Assembly (NCBI GenBank): GCA_905221605.1 | Contig: CAJNDS010000857.1 | Coordinates: 346,817 to 410,816, forward strand | From: Symbiodinium natans | Lineage: Eukaryota; Sar; Dinophyceae; Suessiales; Symbiodiniaceae | Length of the DNA stretch: 64,000 bases | Reading direction: 5' to 3' | Shown here: positions 22,960 to 31,900 of the stretch, piece by piece | Layout of the letters: every line of letters starts with the position of its first letter | How positions within the stretch are numbered: position 1 is the first letter of the stretch | Program-made: the position numbers and the translations under genes | The notes under the pieces: generated by a model | The model's database searches: none | The model's input: the letters and a program-made list of their open reading frames with translations, nothing else | What the model was told of the DNA's origin: nothing

Positions 22960-24475
22960 GACGGTTGAAAGGAATCCTTCTGTTGGCCACCACCAAGCCA
23001 ACGGGTATGTTAAGAAAGTGGTAGATCTGATTTGAAGGTTGGTGTGCACTCTCTTGCTGCATGGATCCGGAACAGGTTCGCTGTGGTAGGAGGACTCACG
23101 GCGTGTGAACGCACTTGCAATGCTGCTTACCGGGAAGCTTGTGGCGTATGGAGAGCCAGTGTTTGCACAAGTGCATGCAAAATGGCTGAAGGCAATCTTT
23201 ACCAAGACTGGTCTGAACGACATGTATGTGGTTGCAAGCAAAGGTGGTGTTCGAGTCACTCGATCGGTGAGACGCACAGGTCACGTGTGGAAGCATGATG
23301 CTTTGTATGCCGATGTTGAGGGTTTTCCTTGGAACTACAGTAGCGGGGTCATAGGAATTAAGATGGTTCCCCCTGCCAAGACAAGGAAGACCTTGCCTGC
23401 ACCAAAGCAGCCCACAAGACGTTGCAGCTTCAGATCCACCTGAGACGCCAGTTCCGATGGGGTTGACTCCTACCATGGGATCAGACGTAGGCCCCTAACC
23501 CGAAGCATTGCCTCCAACACCCGTGGGAGGTAGTGTGGACCCCGAAGCCCCTAAAGTGCCTTTCAGTCGTCCACCACCGCCAAGCTCCAGTGTTCCAACA
23601 CCGGAACCCGAGCTTCCAAATCCTTCACAAAGGCCACATGTGCCTCCTGCAACACCTGTGGAAGATCTGCTTCCACTCACAAGTCCTGGTGCCATCAGGT
23701 GCTGCTCTGGAGACAGACGAGGCCAGCGATGTTCGTGAAGAACGTGCTTCGAAAGTCCCAAGAATCCGAACGGTTTCTTTTGGCAACAAAGACGACGATT
23801 TGAATGACGAGCCCTTTAAGTTTGTGGATGCAGAATGGTCGGACTTCGAGTTTGTTGATCCGGACTACGACAAAAGCTCGAGAACCGAACCCGACTTGGC
23901 AGTGCAGAACGAGGCGGAGCAGAGCGTTGATGCCAGTGCTCTTTGGTTTCCAGACAGTGGATGTGAACCGAGTCTTTCAGAGTCAGAGTTGTTCGAAATT
24001 GACAGGATCGCTGATGCTGTGGAAGTGAATAGGCTGATACAGAAGGGTGTGTTGCGCCCATCGTCCGAGAAGGACAACGTTTCATCAATGAAGAGCTTCT
24101 CGACCAAAATGGTCAGGACTTGGAGGTCAAAGAAGCGGAATGGGGTGCCTCATTATCTTCGACGTTCCAGGCTAGTGCCCTACTAGTGGCAAGAGAGTAC
24201 CGCTGGTTGGAAGAGAAACAGGGGCTATTTTCTCCAAGTACCACGACAAACATGGTGAAACTCATTCCGATCCTTTTCCTTTTGTGGCGAGCGACGAGGC
24301 GAGCAATACGCAATATGTGCTATGGACGTCAAAGACGCCTATCTAGAGGTGCCTCAGGAAGAGCCCGTCGTCGCAGATCTACCCAAAGTTGACGACGGCC
24401 TCATGCTTGCTCCTCTGACGTGGCTCAAACAGAAGTACATTCCTACGTTGCAATCACGATTCGAGATTTCGGTAG
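22960..24475 (+). pseudogene. Copia polyprotein, 5' portion: integrase end and RT start
   Basis: Frames broken by stops and shifts contain SLAAWIRNRFAVVGGLTA and VAYGEPVFAQVHAKWLKA, then NDMYVVASKGGVRVTRSVRR (about 23030-23290). This is the layout of the copia integrase C-terminal region (tether region, ...GRVTRSVRR). From about 23700 the RT begins: an acidic linker, LSESELFEIDRIADAVEVN, VRTWRSKKRNG, RRSRLV, REYRWLEEKQGLFSPST, and AMDVKDAYLEVPQEEP with the first catalytic Asp (about 24318-24365). It stops within TLQSRFEISVG exactly where the terminal repeat of the YR element starts (24476). The matching 3' part resumes at about 33760. Confidence 0.75.
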
Positions 24476-24695
24476 GCTTGCTGTCAACTTGTTGATAGCG
24501 CCTTCGTGAGGAGCGAACGCTTAGGTTGCCTGCAACCGTGCCTTTAAGAAAAACAAAAAGAGTTTTCACAGTGCTTTCAAAATTTTCTGCATGTCCATCT
24601 TTCATGTTCTCTCTGCATGTCACCTTGACAGCTTGTGTAGTCTTCATGCCCGGTAACAGTGGCTGACAGCTGAGAGATGCAGAAAATTTTCTTTG
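24476..24695 (+). repeat. Left terminal direct repeat of the YR element
   Basis: Begins GCTTGCTGTCAACTTGTTGA and ends GCAGAAAATTTTCTTTG. It differs from the right copy by one substitution (TGTCCATC/TGCCCATC) and a 2-nt length change near 24634, so the copies are about 98-99% identical. Confidence 0.95.
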
Positions 24696-24812
24696 GGCCT
24701 GAGGCTGCGTTCTAGAGTAGAGGTCTCGTAAGGGGTGCTAAGGGACTGGCCTTAGGCCGTGTGCAAGCCAGTGGCGTGGCCACTGGCGGATGGTGTGTTC
24801 CTTGGCCCTGTT

Positions 24813-25136
24813 ATGAGCGGTTCTGACAGCTCTGAGGATTTTTCTTCTTCTTCGAGCGACGACCGCGTTTTGATCCTTGCAGGGCCTCTGCCGCCGTTTC
24901 GGCCAGTTTTGTTGCGCCCCAGAGCCTTCTACGACGATCTGCTGCGTGATCAGGTTGCCGCTCCCACCGGCCTTTGGTCTTGGGTCGTTGACAGCAATTT
25001 GGTTGCCGTGCTTCTGAGCCAGAGCGAGGGCTCCAGGATTTTGCTGGCACTTCCTTTCCGCAGCTGGCCCTCGCTGCTCTGCACAGCCAAAGGTCCTCAC
25101 GCTTGCTTTCGCGTATTGCTCACTTTGCCTTCTTAA
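24813..25136 (+). CDS. Small acidic ORF upstream of the YR gene
   Basis: A 107-codon ORF starting MSGSDSSEDFSSSSSDD, then a Pro/Arg/Leu-rich remainder. Its TAA (25134-25136) is followed after only two bases by the ATG of the recombinase ORF (TAAGCATG). Function unknown. The acidic Ser/Asp start resembles disordered N-termini of chromatin-binding proteins only in composition. The tight junction suggests coupled re-initiation, or that this is an upstream regulatory ORF on the element's transcript. It could also be the N-terminal part of an ancestral longer protein in another frame. Confidence 0.5.
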   Translation: MSGSDSSEDFSSSSSDDRVLILAGPLPPFRPVLLRPRAFYDDLLRDQVAAPTGLWSWVVDSNLVAVLLSQSEGSRILLALPFRSWPSLLCTAKGPHACFRVLLTLPS

Positions 25137-25138
25137 GC

Positions 25139-27301
25139 ATGTCCGATCCGGCCAGTGCTACTGAAGCCTCTGGTTCCGCCAGCAGATGGGTCGCAGTCGC
25201 GGAGCATCCTTTCCCGCCTGAGCCCCCGACCTTGCCTGCCTGTGCAGTGATTGCCCTCGAGGCCCCTGCGCCTGGGCCGCTGACTGTGCTTTCGGATAAA
25301 GGGGGGAGTTTAGGGAATGCTTCTGTTGGGGGGAGTTTAGGGACTGCTTCTGTTCTTTCCGACAATGTCTCAGTGTCCGATGGCGACTTCAACGTCGCCG
25401 AAGATGCAGGTGTTGGCCCACTGGGGGCTTGCTCTCCTGACCCTGAAGATGACACCCGTCATCCTGATTCTGAGGGTTGTGCAGGTTTACCTCTCGAGTC
25501 CCGCGTTGACACCAGCTTCATTGATCAGATTGTTTGCCAACAGGTTGTTGCATCCCGAAATTTGACGCAAATCCGTCTGCCGTGGGAGCAAGGTCCTATG
25601 AAGTGCATTTTCAGTGATGATGCCGACTTTGCTGTGCAATCCCCATCCTTGGAGCCCTTGTTACCGCCAGAGGTGAGCACGCCTGATCGGCTGGTCGAGT
25701 GCTTGGAGCATGTGACCGACTTGAAGTCATTCTTTCAAACCACGATTTCTAATGTTGCTGACTGCGATATTAATGAGACCCTTGGAAGTTTGCTTCACAT
25801 TGCAATCAATAAGTTGTGTGTCGTCGTGGAACGGTGCACAGGACAGCCGCCCGACCCTGAGGACATTGAGGCCAGGACGGGGCTCCGCAGCCCCTACACG
25901 TTGATCAAGAGGGCCAATTCCCTCCTCGCCTATCTTCGTTGGGTCGATGGTCAGCCCCTTGCAAATCTGTCCTTCTCGGGTGTGTTCCAAGAGACTCTTG
26001 TTTGGGAACATTTTCAGTACTTGAAGAAAGAAAACAAGCCTCCGACCAGCGGTTCGACGTTGCTTTCTGCCATGCGGTTCTTGCACTACGTCCTTGAGGT
26101 GGATGTGCAGGTATGCATTTCTAGCCGGCGCATCGTCGGTGCCAGTCAGCAGTTGGCTGCTAAGACCCGTTGGCTCAAGCAGGCTCGTGCATTAACAGTT
26201 GATCAGGTTCGCAAATTGCATGAACTTCTCGAAGGCAGTGACGACCCCCTGTTGCGTTGCTTCGCTGCATATGCCTTGATCGCCGTCTATGGACGATGTC
26301 GGCACTCTGACCTGCAGTGCATCTGGGACCTGGAGTGCGATTTCGATGGTGTTTCGGGCTTTCTGCAGATTCGAACAGGTCGTCACAAGACCTCGACCAC
26401 CGCCAAGAAGAAAGCGCAGTTTTTGCATATCTTGGTCCCTGCACAGGGAGTGGTCTCTCGTCCCTGGCTGCCTCTTGCAATCCAGGCGTTTGAAGCTGTT
26501 AACCTGTGTTTAATTGGCAAGATTGACGGGCCCATTTTCCGCCCACCCCTTGATGCTGAGTGCTCTGCCCTCTGTGCTCGCCCCGTGTCCTCGCAAGAAG
26601 TGTCCAGGATGCTTCGTCAAGCCCTCGATTTGCCTGAGGACTCCGGCGTGTCCTCCCATTCCCTCAAGGTCACTGGCCTGTCCTGGGCATCCAAGGCTGG
26701 CGCGCGCGCTGGCATGGACCGTGATACTTGTGCTGTCTTGGGTCGGCATGCTCGCAATCAACTCACGACTGAGGTTGTGTACAGCCGTGACCTCAGCGCG
26801 GCCCCGTCGTTGGCCTTTTCTCGCTTGTTGCATCAGGTGGCTCTTGGGGTGTTCATGCCAGATGCTCCTTTGCGCGCTTTCTGGAGCGAGTCCTGTGAAG
26901 CCTCTCCTGGCCTAGCACCAATTTTGCCTGTGGTGCGACCCTCCGGAGCCATCAAAGTTGAAGATTCCGCCTCCGAAGCCGCGGAGTCTGCGCATGAGAG
27001 CAGCGAGGATTCCTCCGCTTCTGAGGCCTCCCGAAGCAGCAGCTCGGACAGTGGGACCCCTTCCTCAAGCCCTCCCCTCAGCAAAAAGGCCCGCTGCTTT
27101 CTGCCTGAGACACGGGATGAGTCCGACGTCTGGGTGATCCACCGTCGTTCCCGCAAGTTGCACTTGGTCCGCGGCCAAAGAAATCTTGATGCGTGCCTTC
27201 AAGTTCTTGCATGCGGACGTGTGCGCTCCGATGCGTACAGAGTTGCCGAGGATGCTGACCTGGATGCGGTCGAGTGTCAAGGTTGCCGGCGATGCATTTG
27301 A
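25139..27301 (+). CDS. Tyrosine recombinase of the YR retroelement
   Basis: A 720-aa ORF starting at the first ATG (MSDPASATEAS). Residues ~1-120 are low-complexity Pro/Ser/Asp. A helical core-binding-like region (~140-360) precedes the catalytic domain. The expected YR residues are all visible: Arg386/Arg388 in YGRCRHSDL, His507-x-x-Lys510 in SHSLKVTG, His537 in LGRHARN and nucleophile candidate Tyr548 in VVYSRDLS. The last ~150 residues are Ser/Glu-rich and end in a Cys cluster (ECQGCRRCI). In DIRS/Ngaro elements this enzyme integrates a circular cDNA by strand exchange, without target duplication. Unlike the usual order, here it is the first large ORF, before Gag and Pol. The frame is fully open, so it may be functional. 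Confidence 0.85.
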   Translation: MSDPASATEASGSASRWVAVAEHPFPPEPPTLPACAVIALEAPAPGPLTVLSDKGGSLGNASVGGSLGTASVLSDNVSVSDGDFNVAEDAGVGPLGACSPDPEDDTRHPDSEGCAGLPLESRVDTSFIDQIVCQQVVASRNLTQIRLPWEQGPMKCIFSDDADFAVQSPSLEPLLPPEVSTPDRLVECLEHVTDLKSFFQTTISNVADCDINETLGSLLHIAINKLCVVVERCTGQPPDPEDIEARTGLRSPYTLIKRANSLLAYLRWVDGQPLANLSFSGVFQETLVWEHFQYLKKENKPPTSGSTLLSAMRFLHYVLEVDVQVCISSRRIVGASQQLAAKTRWLKQARALTVDQVRKLHELLEGSDDPLLRCFAAYALIAVYGRCRHSDLQCIWDLECDFDGVSGFLQIRTGRHKTSTTAKKKAQFLHILVPAQGVVSRPWLPLAIQAFEAVNLCLIGKIDGPIFRPPLDAECSALCARPVSSQEVSRMLRQALDLPEDSGVSSHSLKVTGLSWASKAGARAGMDRDTCAVLGRHARNQLTTEVVYSRDLSAAPSLAFSRLLHQVALGVFMPDAPLRAFWSESCEASPGLAPILPVVRPSGAIKVEDSASEAAESAHESSEDSSASEASRSSSSDSGTPSSSPPLSKKARCFLPETRDESDVWVIHRRSRKLHLVRGQRNLDACLQVLACGRVRSDAYRVAEDADLDAVECQGCRRCI

Positions 27302-27675
27302 CGGTTGTGGAAAAGTCGGGTCCCTCTGCTTGCGAAGGTAAGTAGTCGACCTAGGGTCTGCAATGAAGTGTTGCGCCCTCACAACTGTCATGCTGCTGTC
27401 TGCCTTTTTCGGTCGAGTGCACGGACAAGGGGGGGGGGGGGGTTGAGCATGAGTGAACGTGAGTCATGTCGGCTGCTTGTTCTCTCTCGCCCCCCCATCA
27501 AGTCGAGGTTGGTGACGACATGACCAATGCTTTCATGCCATGATTTGTTGTGTTGATTCCTGATTGACATCTTGATGTTCAGTTACACTCAGTCATGTGA
27601 AGTTGTTCGGGTGCATTCTGTCATGTGAAGTAGGTGCCCCTAAGTAGCCTCTCGAGTGCGCTGCGTGAGAGCCCC
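27302..27675 (+). other. Intergenic spacer of the YR element
   Basis: About 370 bp between the recombinase and Gag-like ORFs. It contains a G12 run (27430-27442) and two near copies of CATTCTGTCATGTGAAGT / CACTCAGTCATGTGAAGT (27585-27603, 27613-27631). It may hold a trans-splice acceptor or internal start for the Gag-Pol message. No motif fixes this. Confidence 0.4.
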
Positions 27676-28899
27676 ATGTCTGTGCTGGAGTCTGCCGCTC
27701 ACTTTCAGGCGAGATGCAAGCTGTTCCGCATCGGCGAGCCCCTCATACGTACCTTGACGCGTCTGGGTTTTGAGACTCTTGGGCAGCTCGCTTATTGCGT
27801 GGGCCAACCAGGTCAACAGCTAGCCGATGATCAGTGGCATACTTGGGTCCAAACCTCCATCCCCGCCGCATCAGCCGGGGAAGCTGCGAGTGTACGCCGA
27901 CTCGTCTTCGAGGCGCAAACACTTACCTTGGCAGATCTCAAGGACCAGGTTACCAACCCCAGTGCCTCTGCCGCCCGACCCCTTGCAGAAGCAGAGCGCG
28001 ACAAACGCATGGCTGCTTTAAAGGCCAAGGTTTCCGGTGTGATCATAGAAGGTGATGCGGAGCCCAGCCGGGCCCTGTTGGAATTGGCCTGCACCATGAG
28101 TTCGCTGGATGAGATAAGGTATATCGCCCCTGAGAAATGCACCTCCCGCTTGAGCGAGGTAGCCCTTGCCAAGCCCCTCGCCCGTGTCGTCGAGCTGGAG
28201 CAGCAGCGGCTTGTTCTCAAGGACCAGGAGCTCCCGTGTGACGCCCAAGTTCACAACCCCTTGCTCCTCTCTGCAGCATTCCGTCGTCGAGGACTGGCGC
28301 TGGCATTTGCAGACGTGGTTGATTTTCTTGCACATGAAAAATACGTCAATGAGCTGATGCGACACCTGACAAACCCCGACGCCCTGCCAGGGGGTGCTTG
28401 CCAGCTGCATCAAGTTGTCGAGGCTGACCGCTTGGTTCATGTGTGGATGCTTGAGAAAGGAATCCGGCCCCGGCGCAAGAGTGACGGATCCCGCGCCATG
28501 GATGACGCTCTCTTTGAAGCGCTCTCGTCGTATCGCGTTTCCTTCGTCTTGATCCCTCGTGGAAGCACGGCTGCTGGGAGTGGCGGCGGTCGAGGAAGGA
28601 AGCGCAAGAAGACCAAAGATGACAAGGGCAAGAAGGATGATAAAGCTGAGAAGATTCCCCCTGCGCCCAAGGACCCACCTGCTCGCCCCCCGAAAGGTCC
28701 AGGCAAAGGTGCTGCCAACCGTGCGGCTGTCCCCAAGGCCATTCTCGACAAGGGTGGCAAAGCCCAAACGCCCGATGGCAAAGCCATCTGCTACGGGTTC
28801 AGCCTTGGGGAGTGCCGGGTGGCCAACTGCCCCCGTGCCCATGTCTGCGCGCGTTGTTTCGGCAATCATAGCCTCATGCAGTGCCAGCGCAAAGAGTGA
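27676..28899 (+). CDS. Gag-like protein with C-terminal CCCH and CCHC-type zinc fingers
   Basis: A 407-aa ORF from the first ATG in frame (MSVLESAAHFQARCK). The body is predicted mostly helical, and no catalytic motif is seen. A Gly/Arg/Lys-rich stretch (about 300-335, GSGGGRGRKRKKTKDDKGKK) is followed by Pro-rich sequence. At residues ~372-402 there is C-x7-C-x4-C-x3-H (CYGFSLGEC...CPRAH), then C-x2-C-x3-H-x4-C (CARCFGNHSLMQC). This is the nucleic-acid-binding arrangement of retroelement Gag proteins. The ORF ends in TGA at 28897-28899, and the same frame then stays open to 33192, so Pol is probably made as a readthrough fusion. Confidence 0.75.
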   Translation: MSVLESAAHFQARCKLFRIGEPLIRTLTRLGFETLGQLAYCVGQPGQQLADDQWHTWVQTSIPAASAGEAASVRRLVFEAQTLTLADLKDQVTNPSASAARPLAEAERDKRMAALKAKVSGVIIEGDAEPSRALLELACTMSSLDEIRYIAPEKCTSRLSEVALAKPLARVVELEQQRLVLKDQELPCDAQVHNPLLLSAAFRRRGLALAFADVVDFLAHEKYVNELMRHLTNPDALPGGACQLHQVVEADRLVHVWMLEKGIRPRRKSDGSRAMDDALFEALSSYRVSFVLIPRGSTAAGSGGGRGRKRKKTKDDKGKKDDKAEKIPPAPKDPPARPPKGPGKGAANRAAVPKAILDKGGKAQTPDGKAICYGFSLGECRVANCPRAHVCARCFGNHSLMQCQRKE

Positions 28900-28962
28900 C
28901 TATCGCCAGAAGCCGCTTCGACCAGTGTCACTTCGAATTCGTTTTCTGCTAGCCAGCCTGAC
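28897..28962 (+). promoter_or_regulatory. Candidate stop-codon readthrough site between Gag and Pol
   Basis: The Gag-like ORF ends GAG TGA CTA. The next 22 codons, up to the GTG at 28963 and the ATG at 28972, are open in the same frame and continue into Pol. TGA followed by CTA is an established leaky-terminator context in animal and viral messages. Its use in dinoflagellates is inference. Confidence 0.55.
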
Positions 28963-28971
28963 GTGGCGAAG

Positions 28972-31900
28972 ATGTCTGACCTTCCCCCGCAGGTGCTGAC
29001 TCCTGCCCTTTGCACAGATGAGTCTCGCGATCTCCCCGCTTCAGGCCAACCTGTTCTGGAAGTTCGCGAACGGGCTAATCTTTCTCCTGCATACAGGCCC
29101 CTTGGTGAGCCCGTGCCTAGGCCCCCGGTTGCTCCCTCCTCAAGCACCTCTGTTGTTCCCACTAGCACTGCCGCGTCCGTCAGGTCACCTGGCTCTGCAA
29201 GTGACCTGCCACCCCAACCCGAGCCCTGTGAGGGTTCGCTGGGGTCCGATGTGGGGCTTGTTGCTGGGTTTTGGGGGCTTCCAAGTTCCCCAAGAGCGCC
29301 CGTTCTTTTGCGTCCGAATTGCCATCCAAAAGAACGGACGGTTTCTGACAAAAGAACGGCGGAAAAAGGGCCCGGAATGGACCCGGTGGACCCCCATACC
29401 GAGCCCCGCCCTGAAGCACCTGTACGTGAAGCGACTGTGCAGGCGCCAGTCCGCGCTGATGATGCATCCTGTTCTGCCCCCAGGCCTGCTGTGGCTCTTG
29501 ACTTACGTGAACAGCCTTCGCCCTGCCAGTGGGTCGTGGACGTGGCTCGTGCGGAGCATCTTGCCCGTGCCTCTGTCAACAGCCCTTCGCTTGAAGCTGC
29601 CCGGCGCATTCTTTGCCTGCTTCCCTCTGAGGTCCCCGCACGGGGCCAAGCGCATAGTGCCTCTCACTCCTGGACCTGCGGCATGTGGACCTGGGGTGCC
29701 CGTGCGGGCGTTCGCGGCTTCACGAAACGTTTCCCCGCTGTGACACGTTTCTTTTGTGCTCTACTTCGCCAGCACTTCCCTGGCCACGCATTCACGAATG
29801 CTGCTGTGTTCACAAACCTGCGCGCGGAACCGCACGTTGACTCCTGCAACGTGCCTGGTTTCCCCAACCTGCTTCTGCCAATCAGCCTTTTCCGGGACGG
29901 CGACGTCTGGCAAGAATCTCCAGTTGGCCGTGTTCCGCTGGCAGGGCACGATGCCCTGGGCATACGGCTCCGCGTCAGTTTGGGGCCCCAGACCTTAGAC
30001 GCCAGCCGCCTGCATGCCACACTCCCTTGGAAAGGCGTTCGGTGTTTGCTTGTGGGATATTGCCTTCAGGGTTGGGAGCGGCTGTCCGAGAAGGAACGAC
30101 AGGAGCTCCTTAGTTTGGGTTTCCTTAACCCCGGTTCCCTAGTCCAGCCTGCCCCTGTGCGGCCCCTCACGCCCCCCACCCCGCCTTTAATTTTGGAGTT
30201 ATTCTCCGGGTCTGGTCGCGTCACTGCGGCCCTGCGTGCACTTGGTTTTGAGGCTGTTGCCATTGACAAGGTCAAGAGCGTTGGGTGTGCCGCCCCGCCC
30301 TGGGTGCTCGATGTCTCTACGCCAGACGGCCTTGCCCAGCTGCTCCAACTTGTGCAAAACCCGCGCGTCTTGGGGTTGTTCGCCGCTCCGGCTTGTGGCA
30401 CGTGTTCTCTGGCCCGTGGCATTCCGTGCTGGGACAGCCAGGGCAATCCGGTGCCTGTGCCCCGGCCTCTGCGGTCAGACCGTCACCCGGACGGTATGCC
30501 CGACCTCCCCCCCGGTGATGCTCGCCGTGTGCGCCTTGCAAACGAAAGCTACCTGGCGCTTCGACAGGCCGTGCGCCTGGGTGTGCAGCGTGGCATCTTG
30601 ATTGCTGTGGAGAATCCGCGGTCATCCTTGTTTTGGAAGACTTCCTTTTGGCGCGACGTGGCTCCTGCTTTTCGCTATGTGGATCACCAGGCGTGCGCCT
30701 ATGGTGGCGACCGCCCCAAGTTCACCCGGATTGCCTACACGCACCCTTCTTTCGAGTCCTTGTGCAAGCTGTGTCCCGGCTGCCCTGCGCATGCGTCTTG
30801 GGGTGTCGACCCCGCGGCCCCCAACGGTTTCGCCACCAGTCGGGAGACCGCCTACCCTCGTCCCTTGGCTCATGCCATTGCGCAGTGCTTCGCGAGTGCC
30901 CTTCCCACTGTCGAGCCGCCGGGCCTCCAGCTTCCGGCGTTACGCAGCCTGGCTGGACTTCAACCAAAAGCTAGCAAGGTGCCAGCCTTGGTCCCGGAGT
31001 ACAAGACCACTTGCGTGGTCCGGGGGCCTGCCGCCAGCCTGGTCCCGCCTTGCCAACCCATGCAACGCCTCGAGCAGGCTTGGCCGGTGCCTGCGGATTG
31101 TCAATGCAGCTTGAAGGTCATACCTCCCTATGCTCAGTTGCTGCGTCTCAGTCCGGTTAAAATGGGAAAGCAGGATGAGGAAACTCGTAGGCATGTTGAA
31201 TTGGCGTGGGGCATTCCGTGGTCGCCAAGTGAATTCATTCAGTGTGCTTGCAAAGCTGTCCACCCTGTGGCCCAAGAAGCACAATTACCCAGCGAACTTC
31301 TTCAAGCCGTCGAAGTGAATTGCAATGCGACGACAGCGTCGGCCCTTGAAGGGAAGCGCACAGCTTGGTTTGAAAAATGGTTCAAACGGTGCTTGGAACT
31401 CAGGACAGACGAATGCAAACTCAAGGATGGCATGCATCCCGACGTCCGAGGCATCCTTGAACCTAAAAACCTTCTTGTCTGGCGCGAAATCTTAGATGAC
31501 CTCAACTACCCTGACAAAACTGTCATCGAGGAGGTGATTTCAGGGACCGTGTTGACTGGTGAAGTTCCGAGTACTGGGCTATTCAACCCTGTTTTCAAAC
31601 CCGCGGCAATGTCCGAGGACTTGTTGCGAGACACCGCCGATGAGGGCAGGCACAGTGTCTTCCGGAGTGTTAAGTCGCAGGGTGATTTGCTTGACCAAGA
31701 AGTAAAGAAGCAAACCCTTGAAGAACTACAGAAAGGTTGGTTAGAAGGGCCCTTTGATCCGTCTGAGCTGCCTAACGGCTCAGTAGTTTCTCGCCGGTTC
31801 GGGATCCAGCAAGGGTCAAAGGTACGTCTGATAGACGACCTCAGTGCATCGCACGTCAACTCGTGTGTCCAAACAAATGAGTCTCCAAAGCCCCATTCCA

